Assembly: GCA_949128115.1 (NCBI GenBank)
Contig: OX421964.1
Location: forward strand, 36,510,177 to 36,574,176
Direction of reading: 5' to 3'
Origin: Anaspis maculata
Taxonomy: Eukaryota; Arthropoda; Insecta; Coleoptera; Scraptiidae
DNA length: 64,000 nucleotides
In this document: positions 1 to 10,700 of the stretch, one piece after another
Layout: each line of letters opens with the position of its first letter
Numbering within the stretch: position 1 is the first letter of the stretch
The notes under the pieces: model-generated
Databases searched by the model: none
Told to the model about the DNA's origin: nothing
What the model saw: the letters and a program-made list of their open reading frames with translations, nothing else
Position numbers and translations under genes: made by a program

Positions 1-213
1 TTCGAGATCTCCGAAGATTTGCTGTGGAAAATTGAAAATATTTTTGATTCGCCCGTGCAACCGGAGCCACGAATTGACGCTTTGAGCGTGATTCCAGAGC
101 CGGAAACAGTTGGGGTTCCACAGCCAGAAACATTTGATGGGGTTCCAGAACCGGAAGCGACAGAAATTCAAGACTTGCCTGATGTTACCGAAGATGCTGT
201 GAAATCGGAATAA
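1..213 (+). CDS. 3' end of an unrecognised gene (partial)
   Basis: The reading frame is open from base 1 to a TAA at 211-213 and enters from outside the window, so only the last 70 residues are visible. They start FEISEDLLWKIENIF and then become a proline- and glutamate-rich tail with three imperfect repeats of the type VPEPE or IPEPE, ending in DAVKSE. There is no signal peptide, membrane segment or catalytic motif in this piece. The tail looks disordered and acidic. I do not recognise the family. The codon use and the clean stop followed by AT-rich sequence support a real terminal exon, but no AATAAA is obvious just downstream. It could be the C terminus of a cytoskeletal or scaffold protein; that is only a guess. 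Confidence 0.5.
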   Translation, partial: FEISEDLLWKIENIFDSPVQPEPRIDALSVIPEPETVGVPQPETFDGVPEPEATEIQDLPDVTEDAVKSE

Positions 214-659
214 CTTTTCCTGCCTTTATTGACCAGGCATTGAAAATTGAAATACACAACCTGAACATGGACAAGAAATTATCCATGTGCAATTTTTTAG
301 TTCAGTTTTTCTTCTTTCCCTGAGCCATATTTTGCCTCGAAAGGGACCATTCCATGAGATTTCTTCTAATAGTGCGATTTTGTAAAAAAATATCTATAAA
401 TGATCCGTTACGAAAAAAATTGTGAAACACCCACATGTGAGCATTCCCGCGCAACCCCCCCGTGTTGTTGGGGGAACATCAAGAGTAGGCAGGCAATGAT
501 GTAGCGAATACCCGAAAACAACGTGAAACTGATTTTGGAATCATTAATAGGAATGAAATAAGTAGGTATGCGAAATGAAGGTGAGCCAAATTTCACATAA
601 TGCGTTGATTTGCAGGGCCGATGCACAAAATAATTGAATTAAATACACATTCATAAAGC

Positions 660-1450
660 GTGGGTCCGTAGGGCGGGAGCCCATACTCAGCGGTCCACAG
701 CAAAATCAGTCCACAGCTCAAATCCCACCGGAAAAAAGTCCACGACTCATTTATCCAAGAGTTCTCCCACCGCGAAGACATCCGCTGCTAAAACGGTCCA
801 CCGGAAAAAAGTCCACCACACAATTATACCCGAATTCTCACACCGCAAAGACATCCACTGTTCAAACGGTCCACCGGAAAAAGTCCACCACACAATTATC
901 CCCGAATTCTCACACCGCAAAGACATCCACTGTTCAAACGGTCCACCGGAAAAAAGTCCACCACGCATTTATCCCCGAATTCTGACACCGCAAAGACATC
1001 CACTGCTCAAACGGTCCACCGGAAAAAAGTCCACCACGCATTTATCCCCGAGTCTTCACACCGATAAATCATCTCACAGGTCAAATGTCTCCCCGTAAAA
1101 AAGTCCACCGCTCATTTAGCCACTGTTATATGCCGCCTACATCCATGGACTATCGGCGGGCCCGGACAGTGGATAAATGCGTGGTGGACCTTTTTCCGGT
1201 GGGTCGTTTTAGCAGTGCATGTCGTCGCGGTGGTAGAACTCGGAAATAAATGAGTCGTGGACTTTTTTGCGGTGGGACGTTTGAACAGTGGATATCTTCG
1301 CGGTGTCAGAACTCGGGGATAAATGCGTTGTGGACCTTTTTCTGGTGGATCGTCTAAGCAGTGGATGTCTTCGCCGTAGCAGAACTCGGGGATAAATGCG
1401 TCGTGGACCTTTTTCCGGTGGGACATTTGAGCTGTGGGCTGATTTCGCCG
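660..1450. repeat. 72-73 bp minisatellite, head-to-head arrays
   Basis: About six forward copies of a 72-73 bp unit lie at roughly 720-1130; the landmark CCACCGG recurs at 725, 798, 871, 943 and 1016. Each unit contains 'GGTCCACCGGAAAAAAGTCC' followed by 'ATTTATCCCCGAATTCT'. From about 1160 to 1445 the same unit recurs in reverse complement, about four copies, so the two arrays face each other around a short spacer near 1130-1165. The open frames in it are repeat artefacts. The bases between 214 and 660 hold nothing I can name. Confidence 0.85.
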
Positions 1451-1479
1451 TGGACTGCTGAATAATATGGACCCCGTCG

Positions 1480-1620
1480 GGCCAAGACAAAGGTATATGA
1501 TATGGTATAAGCGCTTCCCAATTCATGGGTTGCGCTAAAAACCCTGTCAGCCACTGGCGTAGGATTCGAACGATTAACATGATACTCTACCTACTCCCCT
1601 ACTTTCCTGATCAAATTTGA
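1480..1620 (-). repeat. possible tRNA-derived SINE fragment
   Basis: On the minus strand GTTCGAATCC matches a pol III B box, and GTAGGTAGAGTATC about 20 bases upstream resembles the D-arm side of a tRNA. The intervening part is too short for an intact tRNA, and no acceptor stem forms. It most likely is a fragment of a tRNA-related SINE next to the minisatellite. From here to about 2030 nothing else is recognisable. Confidence 0.3.
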
Positions 1621-2280
1621 TAACCGTCAGTTACTCCTTATAGCATAGCTGTAAATTACAGTGATCGGAAATGCCCAAGCTTCTTCTATACACCATTTTC
1701 TGATCTCAAAAAGGCACTCTACAGATGTATGTTGTTTTATTAATACTGTTGTATATTACTGAAGAACTATCAAGCATCGCGTGTTCTTTAATTTGAAATG
1801 CGTTCAGATATAATTTCGCAGATGCAAGCATGGGTGTGATGGTGCCGCCGTGTTAGCATCTGAACCCAAAACGATCTTTATCGATTGTCCTTGTCACGGC
1901 ACCACTTCAGTTAAAATTCCTCTTACATCAGATATCAACTGATTCTTTGGGGTAGGTAACTCTCATAGTTATTACTATTCTTGGAATCTCACATCTCGAC
2001 TTATTACATGGTGTCAAGATTAATTTGAAAAAAAAAGTATTTAATAAAGATTTATACATTTATTTCAACTGAAAATAAAAATCTGTTATAACCATAATAT
2101 TTTAAACGCACCTAATTCATGAGATGACCAAAACCGGAAGTAGGTAGTCTTTTCTTGCTTCACCCTTCAAACTTTAATGACTGGTGCACTGGTGGCATAT
2201 TCCATAGCTGGAAGAAACGTTTTCAAACTTGTATGTTTTTCAAAAAATAAACAAAGAAAATTTTAATTTATGTTACAACA

Positions 2281-2347
2281 ATCAGAACATTTTTAAAGTG
2301 TAATCAAGATAAATCAGTTGAAACACAGACCAAAAAATCATCATTTC
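2281..2347 (-). ncRNA. U18-like box C/D snoRNA, diverged copy
   Basis: This lies in the last intron of the non-coding host, with the D box 72 nt from the acceptor at 2208. Minus strand: C box AATGATGA, guide TTTTGGTCTGTGTTTCAA, then CTGA (D'), and a final TCTGA (D). The guide differs from the other copies by one transition that still allows a G-U pair with 28S rRNA and by two extra bases before D'. It is the most diverged member and may be weak or inactive. Confidence 0.6.
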
Positions 2348-2776
2348 TTTTGAATTTATCAAGTGTTGATTAATAAATCGCTGTTGGAGAGGCGTTCAGG
2401 CGTTAGCCGTGCTGAGGAGGCATGCAATATCAAAACGTTGGTGTCCAGGGATTTGGTTTATCTTTTTTCAGCAGCAATTTACAGTACAACTGGATAATGA
2501 ATTATTGATCAACAAATCAATTGTTTCAAAACTCTAAAATTATGGAGCCATACATAAATAATATGAGTATAATAACAATTATGAAAGCAGTCTACATTGA
2601 ATATCAAGATTTGAGTTACTGAAGTTTTACCTTTCCATCTTGTTGTTGTTTTAGTTCCAAAGCACACCTCTTCCAGTCACTGCAACGGTTTTTCACTCAC
2701 AATTTGAAATCCTGCGTAACACATTAGTTTTTATTTGAAGACGAATACAAAAAGATTTATTTAAAAATAATGGTAA

Positions 2777-2840
2777 TTCAGTTGGTAAAAGGTAATCACA
2801 GATGGTCATAACTCAATGCTCTAAGTATTATCATCATTAT
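2777..2840 (-). ncRNA. box C/D snoRNA, second (orphan) family, copy 1
   Basis: This lies in the intron between exons 2885-2955 and 2641-2711 of the non-coding host. Minus strand: C box AATGATGA at the 5' end, D box CTGA at the 3' end (2778-2781 on plus), 65 nt from the acceptor. The core between them, TTAGAGCATTGAGTTATGAC followed by CATCTGTGATTACC, is shared with the three other copies. I could not assign a target RNA. Confidence 0.7.
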
Positions 2841-3033
2841 GAAATTGTTGTAGTATAATGATAAAATGATTTTAGCGAACTTACGATTCAATTCCTGATG
2901 AAGAATTGCCTGGTCCTGGTTCTTCTGCAAGCTGCAAGGATTTCACCATTTGAACCTGTAAAAAATGCCAAAATTATAGTGATGTTAAAATTCAACACTA
3001 CCAAATTTAGGTAGATAGCATTTGAACAAAAAA

Positions 3034-3100
3034 TTCAGAGCCTTTGAAAATTGAAATCAGGTGTAATCAGAAACACGGACCAAAAGCAAAATCATCATTA
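3034..3100 (-). ncRNA. U18 (SNORD18)-like box C/D snoRNA
   Basis: Minus strand: C box AATGATGA, guide GCTTTTGGTCCGTGTTT, D' box CTGA, C'-like region, and D box CTGA at the 3' end. The guide pairs with conserved 28S rRNA AAACACGGACCAA, the known U18 target (human 28S A1313). It sits in the host intron before exon 2885-2955, 79 nt from the acceptor. Confidence 0.85.
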
Positions 3101-3321
3101 CAGAAGTATTGTCAATTCAGTGAATTTGTGTATCTCATGAGAATTTTTTTAAATGTGTATAAAATGAAAATCAACAATTAGTAATAAAAGCTGACATACC
3201 TTTTCATTCGTCGTTTTTTTAGTCTTCTGCGATACCCGCAATATCCACCTGTAAAAAGAAAAATGATTCAATTTCATACTTTTCCAAGAAGAAAAAAATC
3301 GTAGGTTTTATGGAAACATTA

Positions 3322-3388
3322 ATCAGAGCTTTTGAAAATTGAAATCAGGTGTGATCAGAAACACGGACCAAAAGCAAAGTCATCATTA
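3322..3388 (-). ncRNA. U18 (SNORD18)-like box C/D snoRNA
   Basis: Same architecture as the other U18-like copies (C box AATGATGA, guide TTGGTCCGTGTTT, D' CTGA, D CTGA). It lies in the host intron between exons 3569-3634 and 3200-3248, 73 nt from the acceptor. It belongs to the long intron that separates the two duplicated exon triplets. Confidence 0.85.
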
Positions 3389-3706
3389 CAATAGTTTATT
3401 TTTTATATTCAACAGTAAGACCGGATAATCAATAATTATTAATCAACAAATCAATTGTTTCTGAACTTTAAATTTATGGAGCCAGACATAAACAAATATT
3501 ATGAGTATAATAATAATTATGAAAGCAGTCTACATTGAATATCAAGATTTAAGTAACTGAAGTCTTACCTTTCCATTTTGTTGTATGTTTTAGTTCCAAA
3601 GCACACGTCTTCCAGTCACTCACAATTTGAAATCCTGCGTAACACAATATTTTTTATTTGAAGACGAATTCAGAAAGATTTGTTATTTAAAAATACAAAA
3701 CGGTAA

Positions 3707-3771
3707 TTCAGTTGGTAAAAGGTAATCACAGAGATGGTCATAACCCAATGCTCTAAGTATTATCATCATTT
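3707..3771 (-). ncRNA. box C/D snoRNA, second (orphan) family, copy 2
   Basis: Nearly identical to the copy at 2777-2840, as expected if the host exon triplet was duplicated. C box AATGATGA, core TTAGAGCATTGGGTTATGAC, D box CTGA. It lies in the host intron before exon 3569-3634, 72 nt from the acceptor. Confidence 0.7.
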
Positions 3772-3961
3772 TGAAGTTGTTGTGGCATAATGATGAAATG
3801 ATTTTAGTGAACTTACGATTCAATTCCTGATGAAGAACTGCCTGTTCCTGGTTCTGCAAGCTGCAAGGATTTCACCATTTGAACCTGTGAAAAATGCCAA
3901 AATTATAGTGATGTAAAATTCAACACTACCAAATTTAGGTAGTAAAGATTTGGACAAAAAA

Positions 3962-4028
3962 TTCAGAGCCTTTGAAAATTGAAATCAGGTGTAATCAGAA
4001 ACACGGACCAAAAGCAAAATCATCATTA
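3962..4028 (-). ncRNA. U18 (SNORD18)-like box C/D snoRNA
   Basis: C box AATGATGA, guide TTTTGGTCCGTGTTT directly before D' CTGA, terminal D box CTGA. It lies in the host intron before exon 3817-3884, 77 nt from the acceptor. It is the duplicate partner of the copy at 3034-3100. Confidence 0.85.
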
Positions 4029-4252
4029 CAGAAGTATTGTCGATTCGGTGAATTTGTGTATCTCACGAGAATTTTTTTTAAATATGTACAGAATGAAAAT
4101 CAACAATTTAGTAATAAAAGCGGACATACCTTTTCATCCGTCGTTTTTGTAGTCTTCTGCGATACGCACAATATCCACCTGTAAAAGACAAAGAAAAATT
4201 ATTAAGCTTCATACCTTTCGAAGAAGAAACAAATCATAGGTTTTATTGAAAC

Positions 4253-4318
4253 ATCAGAGCTTTTGAAAATTAAAATCAGGTGTAATCAGAAACACGGACC
4301 AAAAGCAAAGTCATCATA
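4253..4318 (-). ncRNA. U18 (SNORD18)-like box C/D snoRNA
   Basis: C box ATGATGA, guide GCTTTTGGTCCGTGTTT, D' CTGA, D box CTGA. It lies in the first recognised intron of the non-coding host (between 4407-4453 and 4130-4178), 75 nt from the acceptor. Confidence 0.85.
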
Positions 4319-4705
4319 AAGAATTCAATTCTTATCAAACGACAGTATAAAGCTAATGACTAATTTTAGCGAAAACTGGTAAGAAAAAAAAACAAAATTT
4401 ACTTACATAATGAATACTTCCTGCAAGAGGTGGTTGGATGGGAAGAGCACTACCTGAAACTAAAATATTTAGAGGCACCAGCATTTGATCCAGTTTATAA
4501 GTTCAATATAAAAGAGCACGATCTATAAAAACTTTGTCCGAACCCATAGGTGCACCTATTAGTTCCAAAAACATCATTTTGTCCACTGCGAAACTTTCAT
4601 AAAAAAAGGAACAAAATAAAAATGTTTTTTATAGCTTTTTTTATTGTAGTTTAATATTACAATCAATCAGCGACCATAGTCCAAAAACTAATGAAATGAA
4701 CCAGT

Positions 4706-7700
4706 TCACTTCTTCTTGGGCTTGGCAGCCTTTGCCTTCAGGATTGCAGCCCTCCTCCTCTGTTGGAGCTTGGCTGATTTTACAACCCTGGAGGTGTCAG
4801 GAAGGACAATCTGCAAAAGAAACAATGTTTTACATTCATGATTCAATTCACAGATCATTTTGATTTTGGCAAATTCAAAATGTCGGTCAGAGCTTTTGAA
4901 AATTAAAATCACGAGTGATCAGAAACACGGACCAAAAGCAAATCATCATTTGAATATAAATAGTTTGGATCATTTTTCGAATTTTTTGATTCCTTACCTT
5001 GCGCTTCTTGGCTAAAGCCTCGTCCCTGACCAACTCGCGTTTCTGCGATGACAAAATCGCTTGACGTTTCAGGACTGCGCTGTATGGGTTCAGACGCAAC
5101 ATAGCGTTAGCGTTAACCAAAGGATTGCGGCGACGTACACGACGGACAATCTTCTTCCTGTGAAGAAAAACAAGAAATTTGAGTACATTATCTAAGAGAC
5201 CAGTTTTGTTGATGAAAAAAATAAATACATAAATCAGAAGTCAACAGGTAATCACAGACGATCATAACCCAGTGCTCTAAGTATTCTCATCATTTGGGTT
5301 TCGGTTTCCAGCAAATTTGATTTGAACAAGTGAACAAAATAAAGCAAAGTACGTACTGGGGTGCACGCAAGACCTTCTTGATTTCATCGGCCTTCAGCAA
5401 GCGAGCCAAGTCAGTGTTGGACATCTTGGGTGGGGGCAGATTGTAGCCCTTCTTCTCGCCAGATGGGGTCTTCCACGTTCCGAACAACTTGTCCAATCTG
5501 TTGAAGGCAGACTGGGTCCAGATGACGAAACGTCCAACGTGACCGCCGGGGGCCAACTTCAACACGTTGAGCTTTTCGACGCTCATCAAGTCGATTCCGG
5601 GGATGTTACGGAAAGACTTGCGCAGACCCTGGTCCTGCGAGTAGATGATGAGTGGTCCGGTACGCTGGATGCGCCTCCTGTTGCGCATCTTACCCTTACC
5701 GGCGCGCAAACGCTGGCTCTTGTACACCTGAAATTTATATGTTTACTACACACTATACTACTTTGCTTGAGCTTGAATCAATAAAGTAAGAACTTCAGAG
5801 CTTTTGATGATTGTAATCAGGAGTAATCAGAAACACGGACCAAAAGCAAGGTCATCATGTTGAGAAGTTGAGAGAAATGCAAAGTGTCCAAATCAACGTG
5901 AGGTATATTGTTGTGCGTCTATTTAATTTAAGAGCAAAGAGATGGCGTGCACAGCGCTGTGGTGTTAGAGAGACCTTGTGGTGTCCGTGCACAGCGCTGT
6001 GGTGTCCTTGCCCGCCCCTGCGATGCCCATGACGTGCGCGTACCTACAGCGAACAGCCACAGTACCAAGTAAGTCGACCGCAGCAAGGTCCGGGCATACA
6101 TACGACTACAGGTATAAATGCCTAGAATTTCACGGTTATTTATGCTACAGTTGGAATCGGATCTGGCCGGGATCACCAGAGTGACTGGTGAGTCATGAAT
6201 CCTAGAAATGATTTTTTTTTCTAAAAGTGCCTGCAAACAATCACAGTGGTTCCGTAACCTATGTAAAGGACACTAAGACACAATTAATTTCAATAGAATT
6301 TGTTTGCTTCTGTTTTTTTTTAAGGAAAAATGACGGCCTAATGACGAAGATACAGCCTTCCAAAGTTCACTTTTTTCAGATTTCAAAAATTTTCAGCTCA
6401 AGAAAGTTTCAACAAATTCAGCTTAAATTTAGCACAAGCTGGTTTGTCATAATTATCCATCAACCTGTCAAATTTGGAAAGGATCCAATCAGTGGCGTTA
6501 TGAGGGGTCACCTTGAGTCAACTTTTCTTCGGAAGCTTCTGAATTATTCCCTCATAGCTCCTACATCACTGCACTGGTTGGATTCTTCCCAACTTTGGCA
6601 GGTTGATAGATAATTATGACAAACCAGCTTTTGCTGAATAAAAGCTAAATTTGTCGAAACGTTCCTGAGCTAAGAGTTTTTGAAATCCGAAAAAAGTGAA
6701 CTTTGGAGGGCTGTATCTTCGTCATTAGGCCGAACTTTGCAAAATGGTATAAGTTTTCGTCATACTTTGACGAGATCTACCCACATTTAAATTAGATCTA
6801 CCCACATTTAAATTTTTTGCCATCATTCGTGGAACACCCTGTAGATTTAAAGGTTGATTTTTCGTACCCCTCATTTTTCTATAAAGTGTTTACCAAAATC
6901 TTTTGAAACAACGAAAACAGAAGGAACCGGAATGGACAGGAAACACGATAGTTTTTGCCCGTTGTCAGTAACCTTTGTGGCTGGTTTTTTTTTTGTCGGG
7001 GGCGGCGTATGGGCGGCGGCTGAAACTGTTTTTCCTGCGATGCCGAATGGACAGGAAACATGTGGTTTTTGTCCGGTGTTTGTAACTTTTGTGGTTCTGT
7101 TTTTTTCGTCGGGAGCGGCGTATGGGGGGGCGGCAGCGGCTGAAACTATTTTCCCTGCTATGTCAAATGGACAGGAGACACGATAGTTTTTGTCCGGTGT
7201 CTGTAACTTCTGGGGTTTTGTTTTTTCCGTCGGGGGCGGCGACGGCTGAAACGATTTTTCCTGCGATGGCGAATGGACAGGAAACAAGATAGTTTTTGTC
7301 CGGTGTCTGTAACTAGCTTGCTTCTCGTTTGGCGTCGGGGCGGCAGCGAATTTTTGAACGATAAATTAAAAATCAATAGGTGTTCCAGAGGCGTCAGAAA
7401 GAGCTATCCCAAACCGACCCAGCAGTGCAAGCAGACTCAGCAGACTGCAGATAGAAGTGCGAGTGCATCATTTGCCGGCGAGCACACATGCGCTGTCAGG
7501 GCGACCCGATTCCCGGCGACTATACACACGAACACTAAAGCATGACAACGAACCCGTTACCGACAGACAAACGATAAATTAAAAATCAATCAAAATTTCC
7601 AGAGGCGTCAGAAAGAGCTATCCCAAACCGACCCAGCAGTGCAAGCAAACTCAGCAGACTGCAGAGAGAAGTGCGAGTGCATCATTTGCCGGCGAGCACA

Positions 7701-10700
7701 CATGCGTTGTCAAGGCGACCCGACTCCCGGCGACTATACACACGAACACTAAAGCATGACAACGAACCCGTTACCGACAGAAAAACCTAGCGCTATTCTT
7801 ATGTATATACAGGGTGTCCCGTTTTTCAACGCTCACTATTGGTATCTCGGAAACGGTAAGAGATACAGAGTCGGTTAAATTACAAAAAAGTTGCGCAATT
7901 TTATGACTATCTCAAATATCTCAAGATATCCAAGATATCTTCTGTCATTTCTGAAATATCCCAAAAAAACGGAAAAATGCCGAATTCGAAAATTTCAAAT
8001 CATTTCTTTATTATGACAGCTATCAATTTGAAAATTGGTATCTTGACATTTTTCAAGGTCTTTGATCGACTGACGTTAATAATTTTTTCCTGCGCTCACT
8101 AGTTTTTGAGATATGACAGTCAACTTTATTTTTTCTTATGGACACCATATCATTTATCCACCCCATAAAACTCATCTTTTCTTCCTCTTTACAAAGATAT
8201 AAAACACTTGTAGCATTTTTGTCAAAATAACCTGTAAAAATTGGGAAAACTGTTTCTGAGGCGAAAAAATCGAGTTACCGCTTCGGTTGCCATGCTCTTG
8301 TGGCATATAAACAATGCATAAACAATGGCATTTGGTTGCTATGGTTTGTTGATTTTGGAAAAAGGTCAGTTACATTCCGTTTTTGTGTATTTGATAATGA
8401 TAATGAATAACAATAAAACAAATACAGAACTAAGTATAACACAAAATGACATAGCAATAGCAATAAACATTCATAATTTACAATTGTCCGAATGGGAGTC
8501 CATTTTGCTCTATGAAGAGTTGTGTGCCTTTCAGCCATATTTTCAACGACTGCGCTGATATCATGTGGGTTAATTGACTGAAACGCATCATCAACTCCTT
8601 GCTTCCAGCTCTTGGTTGCTTTGTGGGGTGTTCTGTCATGAACCACAAATTCGATCTTTGAGCGTTCCCCGCAAAATGAACCCCATTTCAAGTAATTGTA
8701 AATTATAAATGTTTATTGCTATTGCGATGTTATTTTGTGTTAGACTTGGTTTTGTATTTGTTTTATCATTATCAATTATTATCATTATCAAATACATAAA
8801 ACCGGAATGTAACTCAACTTTTTCCAAAATCAACAGACCATGGCAACCGAATGCCATTGTTATTATGCCACGAGAGCATGGCAACCAAACCGGTAACTAG
8901 ATTTATTCGCCCCAGAAATGGTTTTTTCAATTTTTACAGGTTATTTTGACAAAAATTCTATGAGTACTTTATATCTTTGTAAAGGGAAAGAAAAGATGAG
9001 TTTTATGGGGTGGATAAATGATATGGTGTCCATAAGAAAAAATTAAGTTAACTGTCATATCTCAAAAACTAGTGAGTGTAGAAAAAAATTATTGACGTCA
9101 GTCGATCAAGGACCTTCAAAAATGTCAGGATACCAATTTCCAAATCGATAGCTGTCATAATAGAAAAGTTATTTGAATTTTGGGAATTCGGCATTTTTCA
9201 GTTTTTTTGGGATATTTCAAAAATTAACAAAGATATCTTTGATATTTTGACATTTTTGAAGTAGTCATAAAATTGCGCAACTTTTTTATAATTTAACCGA
9301 CTCTGTATCTCTTACCGTTTCCGAGATACCAATAGTGAGCGTTGAAAAACGGGACACCCTGTATATTCTTATGTATATATGAGTCCTATGTCTCGCAAAA
9401 ACTCGAAAATGGCTCGACCGATTTGCATTTTTTTTTATTGATTCGTTTCAACACGTTTAAAAGGTAAAAGAACCGCCGCCACCGCCTCCGCGTGCCGCTC
9501 CCGATCTACTTTGTTAGGTTCGCCTTAACAGTGGGGTGGTTTTTAAAAGAAGAAACAACCGCCGCCACCGTCTTCGCGTGCCGCCCCCGACGAAGATCTC
9601 TAGAGTGGCTCGACCGATTTGAATAATTTTTTGTTGTTGTTTTCGCCTCAACACTGGGGTAGTTTAAAAGAAAAAAACCGCCGCCACCTCCTTCACATGC
9701 CGCCCCCGACGAGGATCTCAAAGAGTGTCTCGACCGATTTAAATTTCTTTTTTGTTGTTCTCGCCTCAACACTGGGGTGGTTTGAAAGAAGAAAAAAAGC
9801 GCCGCCACCGCCTCCGCGTGCCGCCCCTGACGAGGATCTGAGAGTGGCTCGACCGATTTTAATACATTTTTTTGTGTTGTTCATGCCGCCCCCGACGAGT
9901 GCCGAGAACCGAATGTGAATTAGTACATTTACACGGCGGACTGTGTCACGTGCAAATCGCACTGATGACCAGTGAGCGACTCATAATACAAAAAGTCGTG
10001 TTGGCAATGTTGGCATGTTCGCATTTAATATCGCGATTTGAAAATGATTCGACCGATTTCAAAAAATGTTCGCCTCAGTACCGGTGCTATCTGTTATTAA
10101 AAAATGGCCAGTATCTCGAGAGCTGAAAAAGATACTTCCAAGCGACAAAAACCAAAGACGTAGGACGTCTTGAGCAATCCCGGTGAAAACATAGCTCAAT
10201 GGTGCCAAGCAATTTTTGTTGCGATACTTATAGCATGATTTATGTAGTTTCTGAGAATAAATTTGGAAAAATATACATACAGAACGTCTTTTTTGAAAAA
10301 AACTTCCAAGTTTTTTTTATCAATGCCGGCCCTGGAAATTTCGAACTGCTTGATTAGACGATGTGTCAATTATCAATAGTAGAATTAACTCACAAAATTT
10401 CAATCGAATCCATTGGATCGTTCTAAAGATATGGCTTATTTAAAAAATCGACAAAACACATGAATCACCCTGTAACTTCAAAACGAACAGCGTTGGAAAA
10501 TTTTCAAAACCAGATCTTGGTTTGCCTGGAAAAACTGGACCTACCCTCAGGCTATGTCCATTTGGTGGTGAATCACCCTGTATAGCAATAAAGGAATCAA
10601 AATGATTCTTTCATTAAAAATGTCTACATTACTTTCTGTATATTTCGTTAGCTGTAAGTATGCATGTATCTAGAACAGTTTGCAAGATTCCTCGATGTGG

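Larger units (their letters stand above)
2035..4453 (-). ncRNA. non-coding multi-intron snoRNA host gene (UHG/GAS5-like)
   Basis: Eight short exons can be placed on the minus strand from splice signals: 4407-4453, 4130-4178, 3817-3884, 3569-3634, 3200-3248, 2885-2955, 2641-2711 and a terminal exon from 2207 to about 2035. The terminal exon carries AATAAA at 2059-2064. Donors read GTAAGT, GTATGT or GTAAAA; acceptors read CTTTTACAG, TTTCAG or TTCCAG. Exons are full of stops (for example GGATGA, GTGAGTGACTGG) and have no shared frame, so it is non-coding. Every one of the seven introns contains one box C/D snoRNA whose D box lies 65-79 nt before the acceptor, as expected for splicing-coupled processing. 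Exons 2-4 and 5-7 are a tandem duplication of each other. The 5' end is unsure: the first exon listed also has an acceptor (4454-4456), so an upstream exon, possibly in RpL4, may exist. Confidence 0.8.

Noticed and set aside
660..1450. Regularly spaced repeats resembling a CRISPR array
   Set aside because: Units are tandem without unique spacers, and the window is clearly eukaryotic.
4529..4580. A further C/D snoRNA before the first host exon
   Set aside because: AATGATG is present at the right distance, but no D box (CTGA) is found near the expected position.
6871..7545. Open frames of 60-138 codons
   Set aside because: They are created by minisatellite units and change frame at unit borders.
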